From the NCBI RefSeq assembly GCF_014109725.1, contig NZ_CP058554.1, positions 2,046,001-2,110,000 on the forward strand: 64,000 nucleotides of DNA, written 5' to 3'. The position numbers and the translations under genes were made by a program. How positions within the stretch are numbered: the first letter of the stretch is position 1; each line of letters opens with the position of its first letter. The notes under the pieces were generated by a model. That model was not told the DNA's origin. It ran no database searches and saw only the letters and a list, made by a program, of their open reading frames with translations. Source of the stretch: Comamonas piscis. GTDB lineage: Bacteria > Pseudomonadota > Gammaproteobacteria > Burkholderiales > Burkholderiaceae_C. Below, in pieces: positions 1-7,852 of this stretch.

Positions 1-1097
1 AGTTCAGGTTGCACAGCGCTATCCATGGCCATGACCGAGAAGCTGTACGTGCCAGGTGTCGTGGGCGTACCAGAGACTACACCACTCGCAGTGTCCAGCT
101 CCAGGCCGGGCGGCAGGTCGCCAACCACAGAGAAGGTGTACGGAGGCAGGCCGCCTGTTACCTGCAGGGGCTGAGAATAAGCAGCTGCAACAACACCGCC
201 TGCGAGCGTGATGTTTGGACCTGCACCCACAAAAGTGATGTCAAGAGGATCCACGACGAGAGTCAGAGTAGTCGTCTGCTGACGAGATGCGTTATCGGTT
301 ACAACAACCGTAACGGTTGCAGTTTGCGGTGAAGTTGGCGTGCCGCTGATCACTCCGCTAGCCGGGTCGATGCTTAGTCCAACCGGTAGACCAGAGGCCG
401 ACCACTTTAAGGGCTTCTCTCCACCGGTAGCCTCTAGAGTTGTGGTGTATGGCTGGTTCACTACAGCTGTGGGCAGAGCAGAGCTGGTGATCATCGGAGA
501 GTCGTCGCAAGTACCCTCGAATGGTTGGGGCGCTGTCCAGTAACTAGGATTCATTTGAACCCCGTCAGCCCGATCGTTGACAAATTGGTTGTAGTCGAGG
601 TTATATAGAACACCATTAGCAGAATTGGCAAACCAATTCAGGCCTGAAAGGTTTAGCCCGCTGGTGGTGAATTTCCCCCCCTCAACGTTGTTTGCTACTA
701 CCTCCCCGAACATGCTCGTGAGTGCTCCGGTCGCATCAGTGATCACACTGCCACTAGCGATCGTAGGAGGCGTATCGACCAGGTTTTGCATAAACACAGC
801 GTTACGTGCATCATTGAAACGCCAGATGGTGCACTTCAGATTTGCGGAGGTCCAAGATTGCGAGGCCGAACTACTTGCGCCGTTATCGAAGACAAAAGTT
901 ACGGTGTAGCTCTGGTTGGCGATAATTTCGGGGATGTTGCTTGCGTCGATCTGTCCGGAATATGTTGTAGCAAAAGGCGCAGCAGATACCGGAATGGAGA
1001 GCGATGCCGTCATGAGGCCCGCAACCATGAAGTGCGTGTTATTGCGCAACCAATTTTTCAGCATTTCAATCGTCACGGTATACGGTTTTTTAGGCAT
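1..1097 (-). CDS. Secreted putative-Ig (He_PIG-type) repeat protein, 3' end outside window
   Basis: An open frame of 365 codons runs from an ATG at 1097 off the left edge with no stop. GAGGA precedes the start at good spacing. Residues 1-40 form a long n-region, a hydrophobic core and an AlaXAla-type site (ending PVSAA), so the protein is exported. A middle region of unknown fold follows. From about residue 200 there are two consecutive Ig-like repeats with the hallmark pattern of putative Ig domains: a GxxPL/Y stretch, LPxGL, then SGTPT. Such proteins are usually cell-surface or secreted, and in this bacterial family many end in an IPTL-CTERM sorting tail, which cannot be tested here. It lies next to prophage genes and could be a cargo gene or the first gene outside the phage core. 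Function unknown. Confidence 0.8.
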   Translation of the reverse strand, partial: MPKKPYTVTIEMLKNWLRNNTHFMVAGLMTASLSIPVSAAPFATTYSGQIDASNIPEIIANQSYTVTFVFDNGASSSASQSWTSANLKCTIWRFNDARNAVFMQNLVDTPPTIASGSVITDATGALTSMFGEVVANNVEGGKFTTSGLNLSGLNWFANSANGVLYNLDYNQFVNDRADGVQMNPSYWTAPQPFEGTCDDSPMITSSALPTAVVNQPYTTTLEATGGEKPLKWSASGLPVGLSIDPASGVISGTPTSPQTATVTVVVTDNASRQQTTTLTLVVDPLDITFVGAGPNITLAGGVVAAAYSQPLQVTGGLPPYTFSVVGDLPPGLELDTASGVVSGTPTTPGTYSFSVMAMDSAVQPE

Positions 1098-1218
1098 CGT
1101 CTTTCCTCTAGTCGGTCAAATTTTTACAACGTAAGATTGTTAACAATTTGTTTCAGTCCGTCAATCCCTGAAACTAGTGATAGGGCGCACCCTAGCAGCA
1201 TCCCTTCATCCAGGCGCA

Positions 1219-1242
1219 AAAAAGCCCGCGTCTGCGGGCTGC
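1219..1242 (-). terminator. Rho-independent terminator, leftward
   Basis: GCCCGC-GTCT-GCGGGC is preceded on the + strand by an A run, which is a U run for leftward transcripts. It would end transcripts coming from the 1335-2534 genes before they enter the Ig-domain gene. Confidence 0.6.
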
Positions 1243-1295
1243 TGGGTGTGGTGGCTGGCCTCGCATTTCCCGAGGTCGTCAGCTAGGCGTGCATG

Positions 1296-1319
1296 AAAAA
1301 GCCCTCGGGCGAGGGCTTG
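1296..1319 (-). terminator. Second leftward terminator
   Basis: AGCCCTCGGGCGAGGGCT hairpin with five A on its left, just after the stop of the HEAVGH-motif gene. It forms a tandem pair with the hairpin at 1219. Confidence 0.6.
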
Positions 1320-1334
1320 TAGGGGCGGTGCAGC

Positions 1335-2180
1335 TTAGCGTCCGAATATCATCTGGGCGACGCCAAAGAGCATGAGGCCTATCGCAGCGACAAGTCCAAC
1401 TAGCCCCACGAGACCGATGCACACGCTGATGAACCCCGAGCGTTCTTCCTTGTCCTTCACCTGCTGATCAGCACGGCGCAGAAGCTCCATGTTCTCCAGG
1501 TAGGTAGGTGGTCGCTTGAGGGGGTCGAACTTGGGTGCCATGCCCAAGATATTACCGCACAACTCCAAAAATCGAAAAATCCGACTCTCGGGGCGCATCC
1601 ACGGCAAGCCCTCCATGTGTTTTGCCGCGAGGAATAGGGCCCCCTCCAGTTCCTCTCGTGAGATGCTCCCGTCTAGCAACAACCCCTCTCGGATCAGCCG
1701 GCCGCGTGTGGCAAGAAACGCTTTCTGCCAGGCGCGATCAGGTCGCAGCGTGCCGGTCTGGTAGCAGATCAGCTCTTCAGCAGCATAGGCCGCAATCTCG
1801 TCCGATTCCTGCCGAGCCGACAACTGGTAGTTGCCTTTGCCATCGACGTAGGTCTGCCGGATGTGGGCCTGCAGCTGCCGCAGACCCTTATCCCCCGACT
1901 TCGCACCATTCTGGATGCCGCGCATGAAGGTTGGCCACTCTGCGCCCAGCCACTTGCGCATGCCGTAGTGGCCGACGGCTTCATGTGCAAGGGTCTGGAC
2001 GACGGTGGTCGGCGCCTGCTCGGCAACCACATGCACCTCTCCCTTATAGAACAGGCCCCGAGCATCCTCTGGAGCTGGCACGGGCAGATGGCGGGCCGTT
2101 GGCGCGATGTGCACCTTGGGCCCGCGCTGCCAGCGCGAGGTGAACCAGGTGGTGATGGTCGAGGCGTAATTTGGGGGCAT
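1335..2180 (-). CDS. Phage-type HEAVGH-motif protein with C-terminal membrane segment
   Basis: 281 residues. Around residue 67 it carries LAHEAVGHYGMRKWLG, a motif I know from large polyvalent phage proteins and other mobile-element proteins, where it looks like a zincin-type metal site (HExxxH here, not the strict HExxH). Residues 90-220 are charged and probably helical. Residues 250-275 are a clear hydrophobic segment (VCIGLVGLVGLVAAIGLMLF), so the protein is probably membrane anchored with its bulk in the cytoplasm. The gene is leftward, 12 bases after the S24-like gene, and probably in the same transcript. Protease activity is inference; the chemistry is not proven by the motif alone. Confidence 0.6.
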   Translation of the reverse strand: MPPNYASTITTWFTSRWQRGPKVHIAPTARHLPVPAPEDARGLFYKGEVHVVAEQAPTTVVQTLAHEAVGHYGMRKWLGAEWPTFMRGIQNGAKSGDKGLRQLQAHIRQTYVDGKGNYQLSARQESDEIAAYAAEELICYQTGTLRPDRAWQKAFLATRGRLIREGLLLDGSISREELEGALFLAAKHMEGLPWMRPESRIFRFLELCGNILGMAPKFDPLKRPPTYLENMELLRRADQQVKDKEERSGFISVCIGLVGLVGLVAAIGLMLFGVAQMIFGR

Positions 2181-2192
2181 GATGGCTGTCGA

Positions 2193-2534
2193 TCAGTGCA
2201 GAGTTGGCGAGACGGGTTCGATGACCTCTCCCTCGGACAAAAACACACGTTCGACCTTGCCGATCAGGAGCAGGGCAGCGCGGCGTTCGCCGACCTCAAC
2301 CCAGCTTCCATCAGGGTCCTCTATCTCCAGCCCATCCGCGCCGTTGCGCACACGGCGCAGGCCGTGCCAGGTGCGAGTTGGCAGCAGGTACTGTAGCGCG
2401 TAGATCCCATCGCCCTGGAATTCTTCGCCGGGATGCAGGCGAATCAAGTCGCCGGCCTCTGCGTAAGGGCGGCAGTGTTCCAGAATCTGAATCACCTGGG
2501 GTGGCTGTAGCGTCGGGTTTGCGATATCATTCAT
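2193..2534 (-). CDS. S24/LexA-fold-like small phage protein
   Basis: 113 residues, no close family recognised by name. The pattern of an acidic GD turn, GDGIYAL, an RRV strand, an LEIEDPDGSW strand and a final IGKVERVF strand resembles the C-terminal dimerisation/peptidase half of S24 repressors, without an N-terminal helix-turn-helix. I do not see a convincing Ser-Lys catalytic pair, so self-cleavage is not claimed. It sits between the ORF6N gene and the HEAVGH gene and reads in the same direction, so it probably belongs to the leftward regulatory or early transcript of the prophage. Confidence 0.5.
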   Translation of the reverse strand: MNDIANPTLQPPQVIQILEHCRPYAEAGDLIRLHPGEEFQGDGIYALQYLLPTRTWHGLRRVRNGADGLEIEDPDGSWVEVGERRAALLLIGKVERVFLSEGEVIEPVSPTLH

Positions 2535-2569
2535 CTCGGTTTCCGTTCGTGAGAGTTCGGTTTCCTAAT

Positions 2570-2605
2570 GAAGCGCTCAACAGCCTGATCTCTGTTGGGC
2601 GCTTC
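2570..2605. repeat. 14-bp inverted repeat between ORF6N and S24-like genes
   Basis: GAAGCGCTCAACAG (2570-2583) and CTGTTGGGCGCTTC (2592-2605) pair along all 14 positions with one G-U. There is no U run on either side, so it may be an attenuator, an mRNA-stability hairpin or a protein site rather than a plain terminator. Confidence 0.6.
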
Positions 2606-2624
2606 GCCATTTCTGATCCGCGGT

Positions 2625-3302
2625 TCATGACAACAGCAGCTTCTGCACCATGTCGAGCTGAGGCGGCTCCCCAAACAGATCGCGCTGGTTGTTCGCAATC
2701 CGCTGCCAGTCGTTGCGAGTGTCCTGCCCAATCGCAACGCGATCACAGAACTCCAAAGCCTCGGCGGCCTGCTCCTTGGTCATCTCCCTGAAGTGATGAA
2801 CCCCTGTATAGAGGTTGATCAGGGTGTAGACCTTACTGAATAGCAAGCGGTGTTTAACCACTGTTTCAGCAGTAAAAATATAGAGCGGCAGTCGATCCAA
2901 CATCGTGCTGCGCTTGGTGCCGTCAACAATTGGCTGCCGAATCTTTGCGGTGAAATAGGCGTCTTCCATCTGCTCGAAAACATCCCAAGCCTTGTCCGTT
3001 TCAAGCATCTTTGCGTGGCGGGCCGCGCCGCGCTCAGTCCAGAGAATGAGGCGAGCTGTGCGCTTTGGAACCAACCGACTATCTGTCGGTATGTCGTTTT
3101 TGAACTGACGCAACTCTTCGCCCTCGATCTTGAAGAAGTGCTTGCCTTCCTCAAAGCGATCTGCGTTGCGCTCGAAGTTTTTCTGAATGTTATCTTGGTC
3201 ACTCCCATAGAGTTGGCCCAATTGCTGGGTGGTGCAAACACGCTGCTCCTTGTATGTGATGACTGATGTAGTCACTTCCCCGATGGTGACGATGGTGCTC
3301 AT
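2625..3302 (-). CDS. ORF6N-domain phage antirepressor-type protein
   Basis: 225 residues. Residues 12-95 match the ORF6N/KilA-N-like DNA-binding domain (VITYKEQRVCTTQQLGQLYG, then NFERNADRF and a charged helix). The region after residue 115 resembles the ORF6C-type partner domain seen in phage antirepressors. Its start overlaps the stop of the Arc-like gene by four bases (ATGA), so the two are translationally coupled. In phages such as P22 this combination, Arc plus a KilA-N/ORF6N antirepressor, controls lysogeny; the same role is inferred here. Confidence 0.8.
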   Translation of the reverse strand: MSTIVTIGEVTTSVITYKEQRVCTTQQLGQLYGSDQDNIQKNFERNADRFEEGKHFFKIEGEELRQFKNDIPTDSRLVPKRTARLILWTERGAARHAKMLETDKAWDVFEQMEDAYFTAKIRQPIVDGTKRSTMLDRLPLYIFTAETVVKHRLLFSKVYTLINLYTGVHHFREMTKEQAAEALEFCDRVAIGQDTRNDWQRIANNQRDLFGEPPQLDMVQKLLLS

Positions 3303-3505
3303 GTTGATGCTCCGACGCTGCTGATAACAGTCGCCAGGATGTCAGGCTTGGTACGGGCTTGAACACCTTCGCGGATGAACGTCAGGAGCTGAGAGTTAAA
3401 GGTCCGACCCTCCTGGAGGGCGGCTTCATGGACCTGCTGATGAAGGTCTCTCGGGATGCGGATGCCGCTGCGTGCCCAGTCTTTCTGCGTGTGATTTGCT
3501 GCCAT
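3299..3505 (-). CDS. Arc-family ribbon-helix-helix repressor, short form
   Basis: 68 residues with the Arc pattern: a beta strand SGIRIPRDLHQQVHEAA, then EGRTFNSQLLTFIREG. AAAGG lies upstream of the ATG. It is the first gene of the leftward transcript and diverges from the longer Arc-domain gene at 3605. Ribbon-helix-helix proteins of this type bind as dimers of dimers to short repeated sites, and such repeats fill the 100-base gap between the two genes. Confidence 0.8.
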   Translation of the reverse strand: MAANHTQKDWARSGIRIPRDLHQQVHEAALQEGRTFNSQLLTFIREGVQARTKPDILATVISSVGAST

Positions 3506-3521
3506 AAATATGCCTTTATGC

Positions 3522-3608
3522 CGCGTGTATGGTTACGCGGTGTAGCTATGGTATCGCGGCGTAGTTATGGATGGCAAGCTTTTTTTTAACTACACTGCGT
3601 AGCTATGG
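3522..3608. promoter_or_regulatory. Repeated operator sites between the divergent Arc genes
   Basis: Three copies of GYGTAGYTATGG lie at 3540-3551, 3559-3570 and 3597-3608, with a shorter relative (GCGTGTATGG) at 3522-3531. The spacings of the full copies are 19 and 38 bases. The last copy covers the start codon of the rightward gene. This is what an Arc/Mnt-type autoregulatory operator would look like. A possible -10 (TACACT) sits at 3591-3596, only eight bases before the ATG. Confidence 0.6.
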
Positions 3609-4264
3609 CAAAAGCACCGAAAACCACTACCGCCCCGACAGGGCAGATCGCTCCGTTTGGGCTACGCATGCTTCCCGAACTGCGTGAAAAAATTGAGGCC
3701 GCCGCTAGGGAGAGTGGCCGCAGCATGAATGCAGAGGTCGTGTCGCGCTTGGAGGAGTCGTTTACAGGGGGCGGAGATTCAGACAAAGTAGCTCTCGTGC
3801 TGAGCCACAAGCTATCTAGGGCGGAAGTGGACCTGACCTTTGAAAGAATAAAGAATCTAACCGCGACGTACGAGGCTTACATCGCTTCACAAGCTGCTAT
3901 CGAGCTGATGGAAGTTATTGAGCGCAAAGTTCCCTCTATCAATTTCGACGAAAAGTTGGCTCAGCGCATTCGTGGCATCAACAAAAAACACCTTCCTACT
4001 GTTGAAAAGGCTGGGCCTCAGCCGTTTGATTTGCTGGAGAAGGAATCAGATGACGCGCTTGCAAAACACATCAACATTACCGATAAATTGATGGCTCGAA
4101 TGCTAGCTGATCAACCTTTGACACAGGAAGACGGGAAAGCTCTTGTCCAGCACTTAAAAGGTGGAGATGCATCGGTCGCTTATGAAGGATTCTGGCAAGG
4201 ACTGATGAAAATTGTTAGTGGCGATGAAGGCACTGATCAAGCGCCCAAGCGCCCCAAGAAGTAG
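3605..4264 (+). CDS. Arc-domain DNA-binding protein, long form
   Basis: 219 residues. Residues 17-50 are an Arc-type ribbon-helix-helix (PFGLRMLPELREKIEAAA, then SGRSMNAEVVSRLEES). The rest is a helical, charged extension of unknown role ending in a basic tail. I keep the ATG at 3605 because the Arc strand begins close to it and no later Met leaves the domain whole. There is no Shine-Dalgarno, and the -10-like TACACT is so close that the message may be leaderless. It diverges from the Arc/ORF6N transcript, so the pair could form a lysis-lysogeny or maintenance switch. Confidence 0.75.
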   Translation: MAKAPKTTTAPTGQIAPFGLRMLPELREKIEAAARESGRSMNAEVVSRLEESFTGGGDSDKVALVLSHKLSRAEVDLTFERIKNLTATYEAYIASQAAIELMEVIERKVPSINFDEKLAQRIRGINKKHLPTVEKAGPQPFDLLEKESDDALAKHINITDKLMARMLADQPLTQEDGKALVQHLKGGDASVAYEGFWQGLMKIVSGDEGTDQAPKRPKK

Positions 4265-4269
4265 CCACC

Positions 4270-4293
4270 AAGCCCTCTCCGGAGGGCTTTTTT
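4270..4293 (+). terminator. Terminator after long Arc gene
   Basis: AGCCCTC-TCCG-GAGGGCT followed by six T, five bases after the stop codon. Confidence 0.8.
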
Positions 4294-4381
4294 ACGCCTG
4301 CCCCCCGTAGGGTTAGCCCAACTTCCCCCACCCACCGAAGATGCAGAAAAGCCGCCTCGTCGGGCGGCGTGGAGGAAGTAG

Positions 4382-4687
4382 ATGAATCAGCAAGCACCCG
4401 GTCTGCGCGCCGCAGTCCAGAGTCTCAACGCAGCGCCCAGCGCCCAATCTGAACTTGAAGGCGTGCTCTCGGCAATGGAGGTAGAGCTTAAAAGCTTGAC
4501 CGATTCCGTTGCAGTGTTTGTTGAGCGCGTGACTCCAGTGTGTCGTGACCTTCCTACAGGAGAAGGCCGCGACGATTCCAAAGCACATGCCAGCTCACCA
4601 ATCGGCGGCCGCATTGCCGCGCAGATTGATCAGGTCCGCGCAATGAAGCATCGCATCAACACGCGGATCGCCGAGCTGGCAATCTAG
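4382..4687 (+). CDS. Small phage protein of unknown function
   Basis: 101 residues, preceded by GGAGG at correct spacing. Mostly amphipathic helix (roughly residues 22-48 and 78-100), no signal or membrane segment, one Cys. A GCCGCC...GGCGGC hairpin lies just before the RBS. Not recognised; position suggests a prophage accessory gene. Confidence 0.55.
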   Translation: MNQQAPGLRAAVQSLNAAPSAQSELEGVLSAMEVELKSLTDSVAVFVERVTPVCRDLPTGEGRDDSKAHASSPIGGRIAAQIDQVRAMKHRINTRIAELAI

Positions 4688-4741
4688 TCAGAGAATTTCA
4701 TAAGAGTAAGCCGCCCCTGTGGGCGGCGTGAAAGGATGATG

Positions 4742-4900
4742 ATGGTTAAATTTTTGCTACCCCTGATAGCCGCGCTCAAGGCTGGAATACACGGCCCTGA
4801 TGGATGGGATCTTGGCGTTGCAGTAGCGCAAGCCTTCAAGGGCTGCAAGGCAGAGCTCAGTCGTTCAACTGATCGTAGTCAGGGTGATGCTGGTCACTGA
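4742..4900 (+). CDS. Very small phage ORF, 52 residues
   Basis: Three in-frame ATG codons occur in a row (4736, 4739, 4742). AAAGG at 4731-4735 fits the third best. The N-terminus MVKFLLPLIAALKAGIHGPD is a short hydrophobic helix, then a polar tail with one Cys. It could be a small membrane or lysis-type peptide, but no family is recognised. Its 3' end overlaps the opposite-strand gene ending at 4857 by 44 bases. GCCGCCCCTGTGGGCGGC forms a hairpin just upstream. Confidence 0.35.
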   Translation: MVKFLLPLIAALKAGIHGPDGWDLGVAVAQAFKGCKAELSRSTDRSQGDAGH

Positions 4901-5108
4901 GGGCCAGTGCTAACTGAGCTCGGAAGTCAGCCAAAGTTTTTGCAAGGTTCGTGGCGCCCACAGTATTTGGAACTGGGGGCCTGCCGTCCCCTTTAGTGAC
5001 ACTTGATTCCAAGCTTCTGACCAACACCTCTGGTTTTGTTGAAAGAATGGTGTGAATCCATTCATCAGCAAGCATATATGCGCGATCGGTAGAGTCAGGT
5101 TTACTCAT
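4857..5108 (-). CDS. Small phage protein of unknown function
   Basis: 83 residues from the ATG at 5108, chosen because AGAGGG stands seven bases before it; an upstream in-frame start would add 12 residues without a clear RBS. The sequence is polar and helical (LADEWIHTILSTKPEVLVRS, later LAKTLADFRAQLALAL), with no signal peptide. Function unknown. It converges on the tiny rightward ORF. Confidence 0.5.
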   Translation of the reverse strand: MSKPDSTDRAYMLADEWIHTILSTKPEVLVRSLESSVTKGDGRPPVPNTVGATNLAKTLADFRAQLALALSDQHHPDYDQLND

Positions 5109-5281
5109 AAAGCCCTCTCGGGATGGAAGTTGTGGAACTGCCATCGTAAACCGAGGGGGCCTTTCTATTCACCAGCACCCCTGTGGGGTTCGCGTCGAAA
5201 GCGCTGACAGATAACACTGGCTCACATGCGCTTGTACCCAGCAACCAACCACCAAGCCGCAGCCAGAAAGCGGGGCAGGTA

Positions 5282-7255
5282 ATGCCACGCACGGTAAGCC
5301 TTGGCGCCATTTTGGGCCTGAACAACCGCCTGCCTCCAGCACGCATGGAGGTGGCGCTCCCCAACCGCACCACGGCCGCCTGGCTGCAGGTGGCTAAAAA
5401 CATCGACCTGACCGCCAGCGGCTTCATCCGCCGCCGAGAAGGCAGCGCAGTCGTGGATGCTGCCGATTGCCACTCCATCTGGGCAGACAAGTCCGACGCA
5501 TACATGGTGCGCAATGGCGACTTGGTGCACATCAACGTGCGCACGCTCGCGCAGACCGTGGTGCAGGCCAGCCTCGGATCGTCCCCTGTGCAGTACGCCC
5601 GCTTGCCTGACGGCATGGTGTACTGGACCAACCGCTACCAGATCGGCCGCCTGGCCGGTGCGCAGGCGCGCCGCATCCTTACGCCCATCCCCAACCCTGT
5701 GCCGCAGGTGCAAGCCGTGGCCGGCAGCTTGCCTCCAGGGCGCTACCAGGTGTGTTTCACCGCGCTGGGCCCGGATGGCGAATCGCCTGCGACTGAGCCT
5801 CAAGCCATCCACCTGCCTAACGGCGGAGGCGTGGGAATCTCTGGGCTGACGCCCAGCACGCTGGTTTACGCCACGGGGCCGGATGGCGAGATCTTCAACG
5901 AGATCGCACCAGGCGACTACCTAAGCCTGGGCAATACAGGCGCTGCCTGCAGCGGGCTGATGCTGAAGGCAATGCCGCCGGGCGCCGCGCTGGCCCACTA
6001 CAAGGGCTCGCTGCTAGTGGGCAGTGATCGCTTGTATGTGGATCCGGCCAACCAGGTGTTGATCGAGGGCCTCTTTACCTCTGGCGTGCTGGTGTCGGGC
6101 GAATCCGGGGTGTTCACCAGCGACAGCCCACTGCGGCCCTTTAAGCCGCGCGGCCGGTTGCCGTTCTCCAGCGTGGAGGGCGGGAATTTTCAGGACCAGG
6201 GCTACATCGCGAGCCACAGCGATGCCACGGGCTACGTGGTCGACAACCAGTTCACGGGCTTCGCGCCTGATTTCGACGTGGCGGCCAATGCCGGCGGCGG
6301 CAGCACGCTCACCATGGCGGCCATCGTGACGGGCGCTGTGTACCGCACGCGCAATGGCGCGGTGTTTCAACCTGACTTCACCGCTTACAGCTGCCGGGCC
6401 ATCCCTGAGGCTTTAAGCGGCAGCATTCTGGATTCGGTGCGGGTCATGCCCGGGCAGTATGTCCTGGTGAACGGCGTGCGCACGGGCTTTCGGGGTGCGT
6501 CCTTTGTGACGCTGGAGATGCTCGATGGCCTTGGCGCTGGGCACTACTGGCCCAATTTCCTGGGTATCAAGCGCGACAACACCGGCTGGAATGGCGATTT
6601 ACTGGGCCTGCCCTACACGATGATCGCCATGCACCAGCTGCTGGTGCTTGGGCCCGGCCGCTACCTGCTGGTGATGCGGTGCATGCGCAGCGTGCGCCGG
6701 CCCACCCTCAGCAACAACCTGAGCATGCCCGTGGCGGTGGCGCAGTTCACCAAGGATGCCGGCCAGACCTGGGAACCAGTAGCAAGCCTGGCCGCTGCCG
6801 AAGACGAGTTCGCCACGGTAATGGCCTTTCCCCAGCAGGTGGGTGACGGGGCGGGAGTGGGAGCGTCCGACCGCTACGCCAAGTATTTCAACGACGCGAG
6901 CTTCTACACCAGCTTCAGCGCCGCAGCGCCCATTTCCGCTACCCGGTCGCTGGCCTTGATGATGGTGACCTACAACGACTATGCCAACAGCGGCGGCGAG
7001 GTGGTGCCGGGCCAGCCCATGATCGGCAAGCTGCGCACGCGCATCAAGGTGGTGCGCATCGATACGGCCGGCGCGGGCTCGATCACTGAGGCGCAGACCG
7101 TGTTTCACGGCAGGCAGCTGGAGGGCGCGGCCAGCTTGGGGGATGTGCTGCCCACGGGTGACGGCATGCTGTTCTGGCTGAGGGATGTCGAGGCGGATGT
7201 AGGTGGAAAAAATCAACATCGCCCGCGACAGCTGCAGGTCTGCAGCCAGAAATAG
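5282..7255 (+). CDS. Phage structural-type protein
   Basis: 657 residues from the ATG at 5282; an in-frame GTG at 5183 has no RBS and adds a low-complexity leader. The first 60 residues hold AKNIDLTASGFIRRREG, the opening common in phage particle proteins that begin 'N-V/I-D ... G ... R-R-x-G'. Around residues 180-210 there is a fibronectin-like strand set (PGRYQVCFTALGPDGESPAT). The rest is beta-rich with many short G/N turns, as in tail or tail-accessory proteins. It stands alone: no head, portal or tail genes adjoin it, so this end of the prophage may be rearranged or mostly deleted. Confidence 0.55.
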   Translation: MPRTVSLGAILGLNNRLPPARMEVALPNRTTAAWLQVAKNIDLTASGFIRRREGSAVVDAADCHSIWADKSDAYMVRNGDLVHINVRTLAQTVVQASLGSSPVQYARLPDGMVYWTNRYQIGRLAGAQARRILTPIPNPVPQVQAVAGSLPPGRYQVCFTALGPDGESPATEPQAIHLPNGGGVGISGLTPSTLVYATGPDGEIFNEIAPGDYLSLGNTGAACSGLMLKAMPPGAALAHYKGSLLVGSDRLYVDPANQVLIEGLFTSGVLVSGESGVFTSDSPLRPFKPRGRLPFSSVEGGNFQDQGYIASHSDATGYVVDNQFTGFAPDFDVAANAGGGSTLTMAAIVTGAVYRTRNGAVFQPDFTAYSCRAIPEALSGSILDSVRVMPGQYVLVNGVRTGFRGASFVTLEMLDGLGAGHYWPNFLGIKRDNTGWNGDLLGLPYTMIAMHQLLVLGPGRYLLVMRCMRSVRRPTLSNNLSMPVAVAQFTKDAGQTWEPVASLAAAEDEFATVMAFPQQVGDGAGVGASDRYAKYFNDASFYTSFSAAAPISATRSLALMMVTYNDYANSGGEVVPGQPMIGKLRTRIKVVRIDTAGAGSITEAQTVFHGRQLEGAASLGDVLPTGDGMLFWLRDVEADVGGKNQHRPRQLQVCSQK

Positions 7256-7301
7256 AAACAGCCTCCCCGGCGCCACTACGGCACTGGGGAGGCTGTTTTT
7301 T
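7256..7301. terminator. Strong bidirectional terminator
   Basis: AAACAGCCTCCCC and GGGGAGGCTGTTTTTT form a 13-bp perfect stem with A and T runs on either side. It serves the structural gene and the convergent small gene at 7319. Confidence 0.9.
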
Positions 7302-7318
7302 CGTTTGTGGGCGCGCCG

Positions 7319-7606
7319 TCAAAACGGCACATCCTTGCTCAGCGAGTCCATGAAGTCGGCGGACGGGGCGGGCTTCTTTGGCGGCAGGAACTGGCCAGGA
7401 TTCATCAGGACGCCGGTAGATGTGACTCGAAGACGCTCGACCATCTCCTCGTCTGTCTCTGGCACCAGCCTTTCGATGAGCGAGCTTTCAATGCAGATCG
7501 CCTCCGGGAACTCGTCCTTGATGTGTTCCTCGGTGCAGCGGAAGCGGGTCGTCTTCCACTTCCCGAAGATCTGGATTTTCCAAAAGTATTGCTTCTCAAG
7601 TTTCAT
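7319..7606 (-). CDS. Small SOS-controlled prophage protein, unknown function
   Basis: 95 residues. Perfect AGGAGG lies before the ATG at 7606. The first half is compact and aromatic (YFWKIQIFGKWKTTRFRCTE), like a small beta-sheet domain, followed by EEHIKDEFPEAI and an acidic linker, with a proline-rich, probably disordered C-terminal third. No family name comes to mind. A near-ideal LexA box sits 16-36 bases upstream of the start, so it should be induced by DNA damage. It is the last gene before the attachment site, a place where phages keep excision, anti-host or accessory genes. Confidence 0.75.
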   Translation of the reverse strand: MKLEKQYFWKIQIFGKWKTTRFRCTEEHIKDEFPEAICIESSLIERLVPETDEEMVERLRVTSTGVLMNPGQFLPPKKPAPSADFMDSLSKDVPF

Positions 7607-7622
7607 GCTGACCTCCTAGGTG

Positions 7623-7642
7623 TACTGTGTATTTATACAGTA
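7623..7642 (-). promoter_or_regulatory. LexA (SOS) box
   Basis: TACTGTGTATTTATACAGTA: core CTGT-N8-ACAG with the flanking TA on both sides, a near-perfect match to the proteobacterial consensus. It lies directly before the small gene at 7319-7606. Confidence 0.85.
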
Positions 7643-7852
7643 TTTCAGGAAGTAGTCCAGGATTTGGGGTGGTTGTCGAGGGTCGTTGGAAGATGGCCGC
7701 CTGTGGCACGGAATGTAGTCGGGGGCTATGCTAGAAAAGTTGTATGAAAATTGGGAATTAGGGCACGGCAAGCCAATGGATATGCGGGTCTTATGCGTAC
7801 TCTAATTCCCAGGAATCACCCGCTAGGCCGCGCCAATACTGAATTGCGCATT
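7643..7852. other. Non-coding DNA beside the attachment site
   Basis: No gene seen. It contains a 9-bp inverted repeat, GGGAATTAG (7753-7761) and CTAATTCCC (7802-7810), 40 bases apart, which could be an accessory recombination site. Confidence 0.4.
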
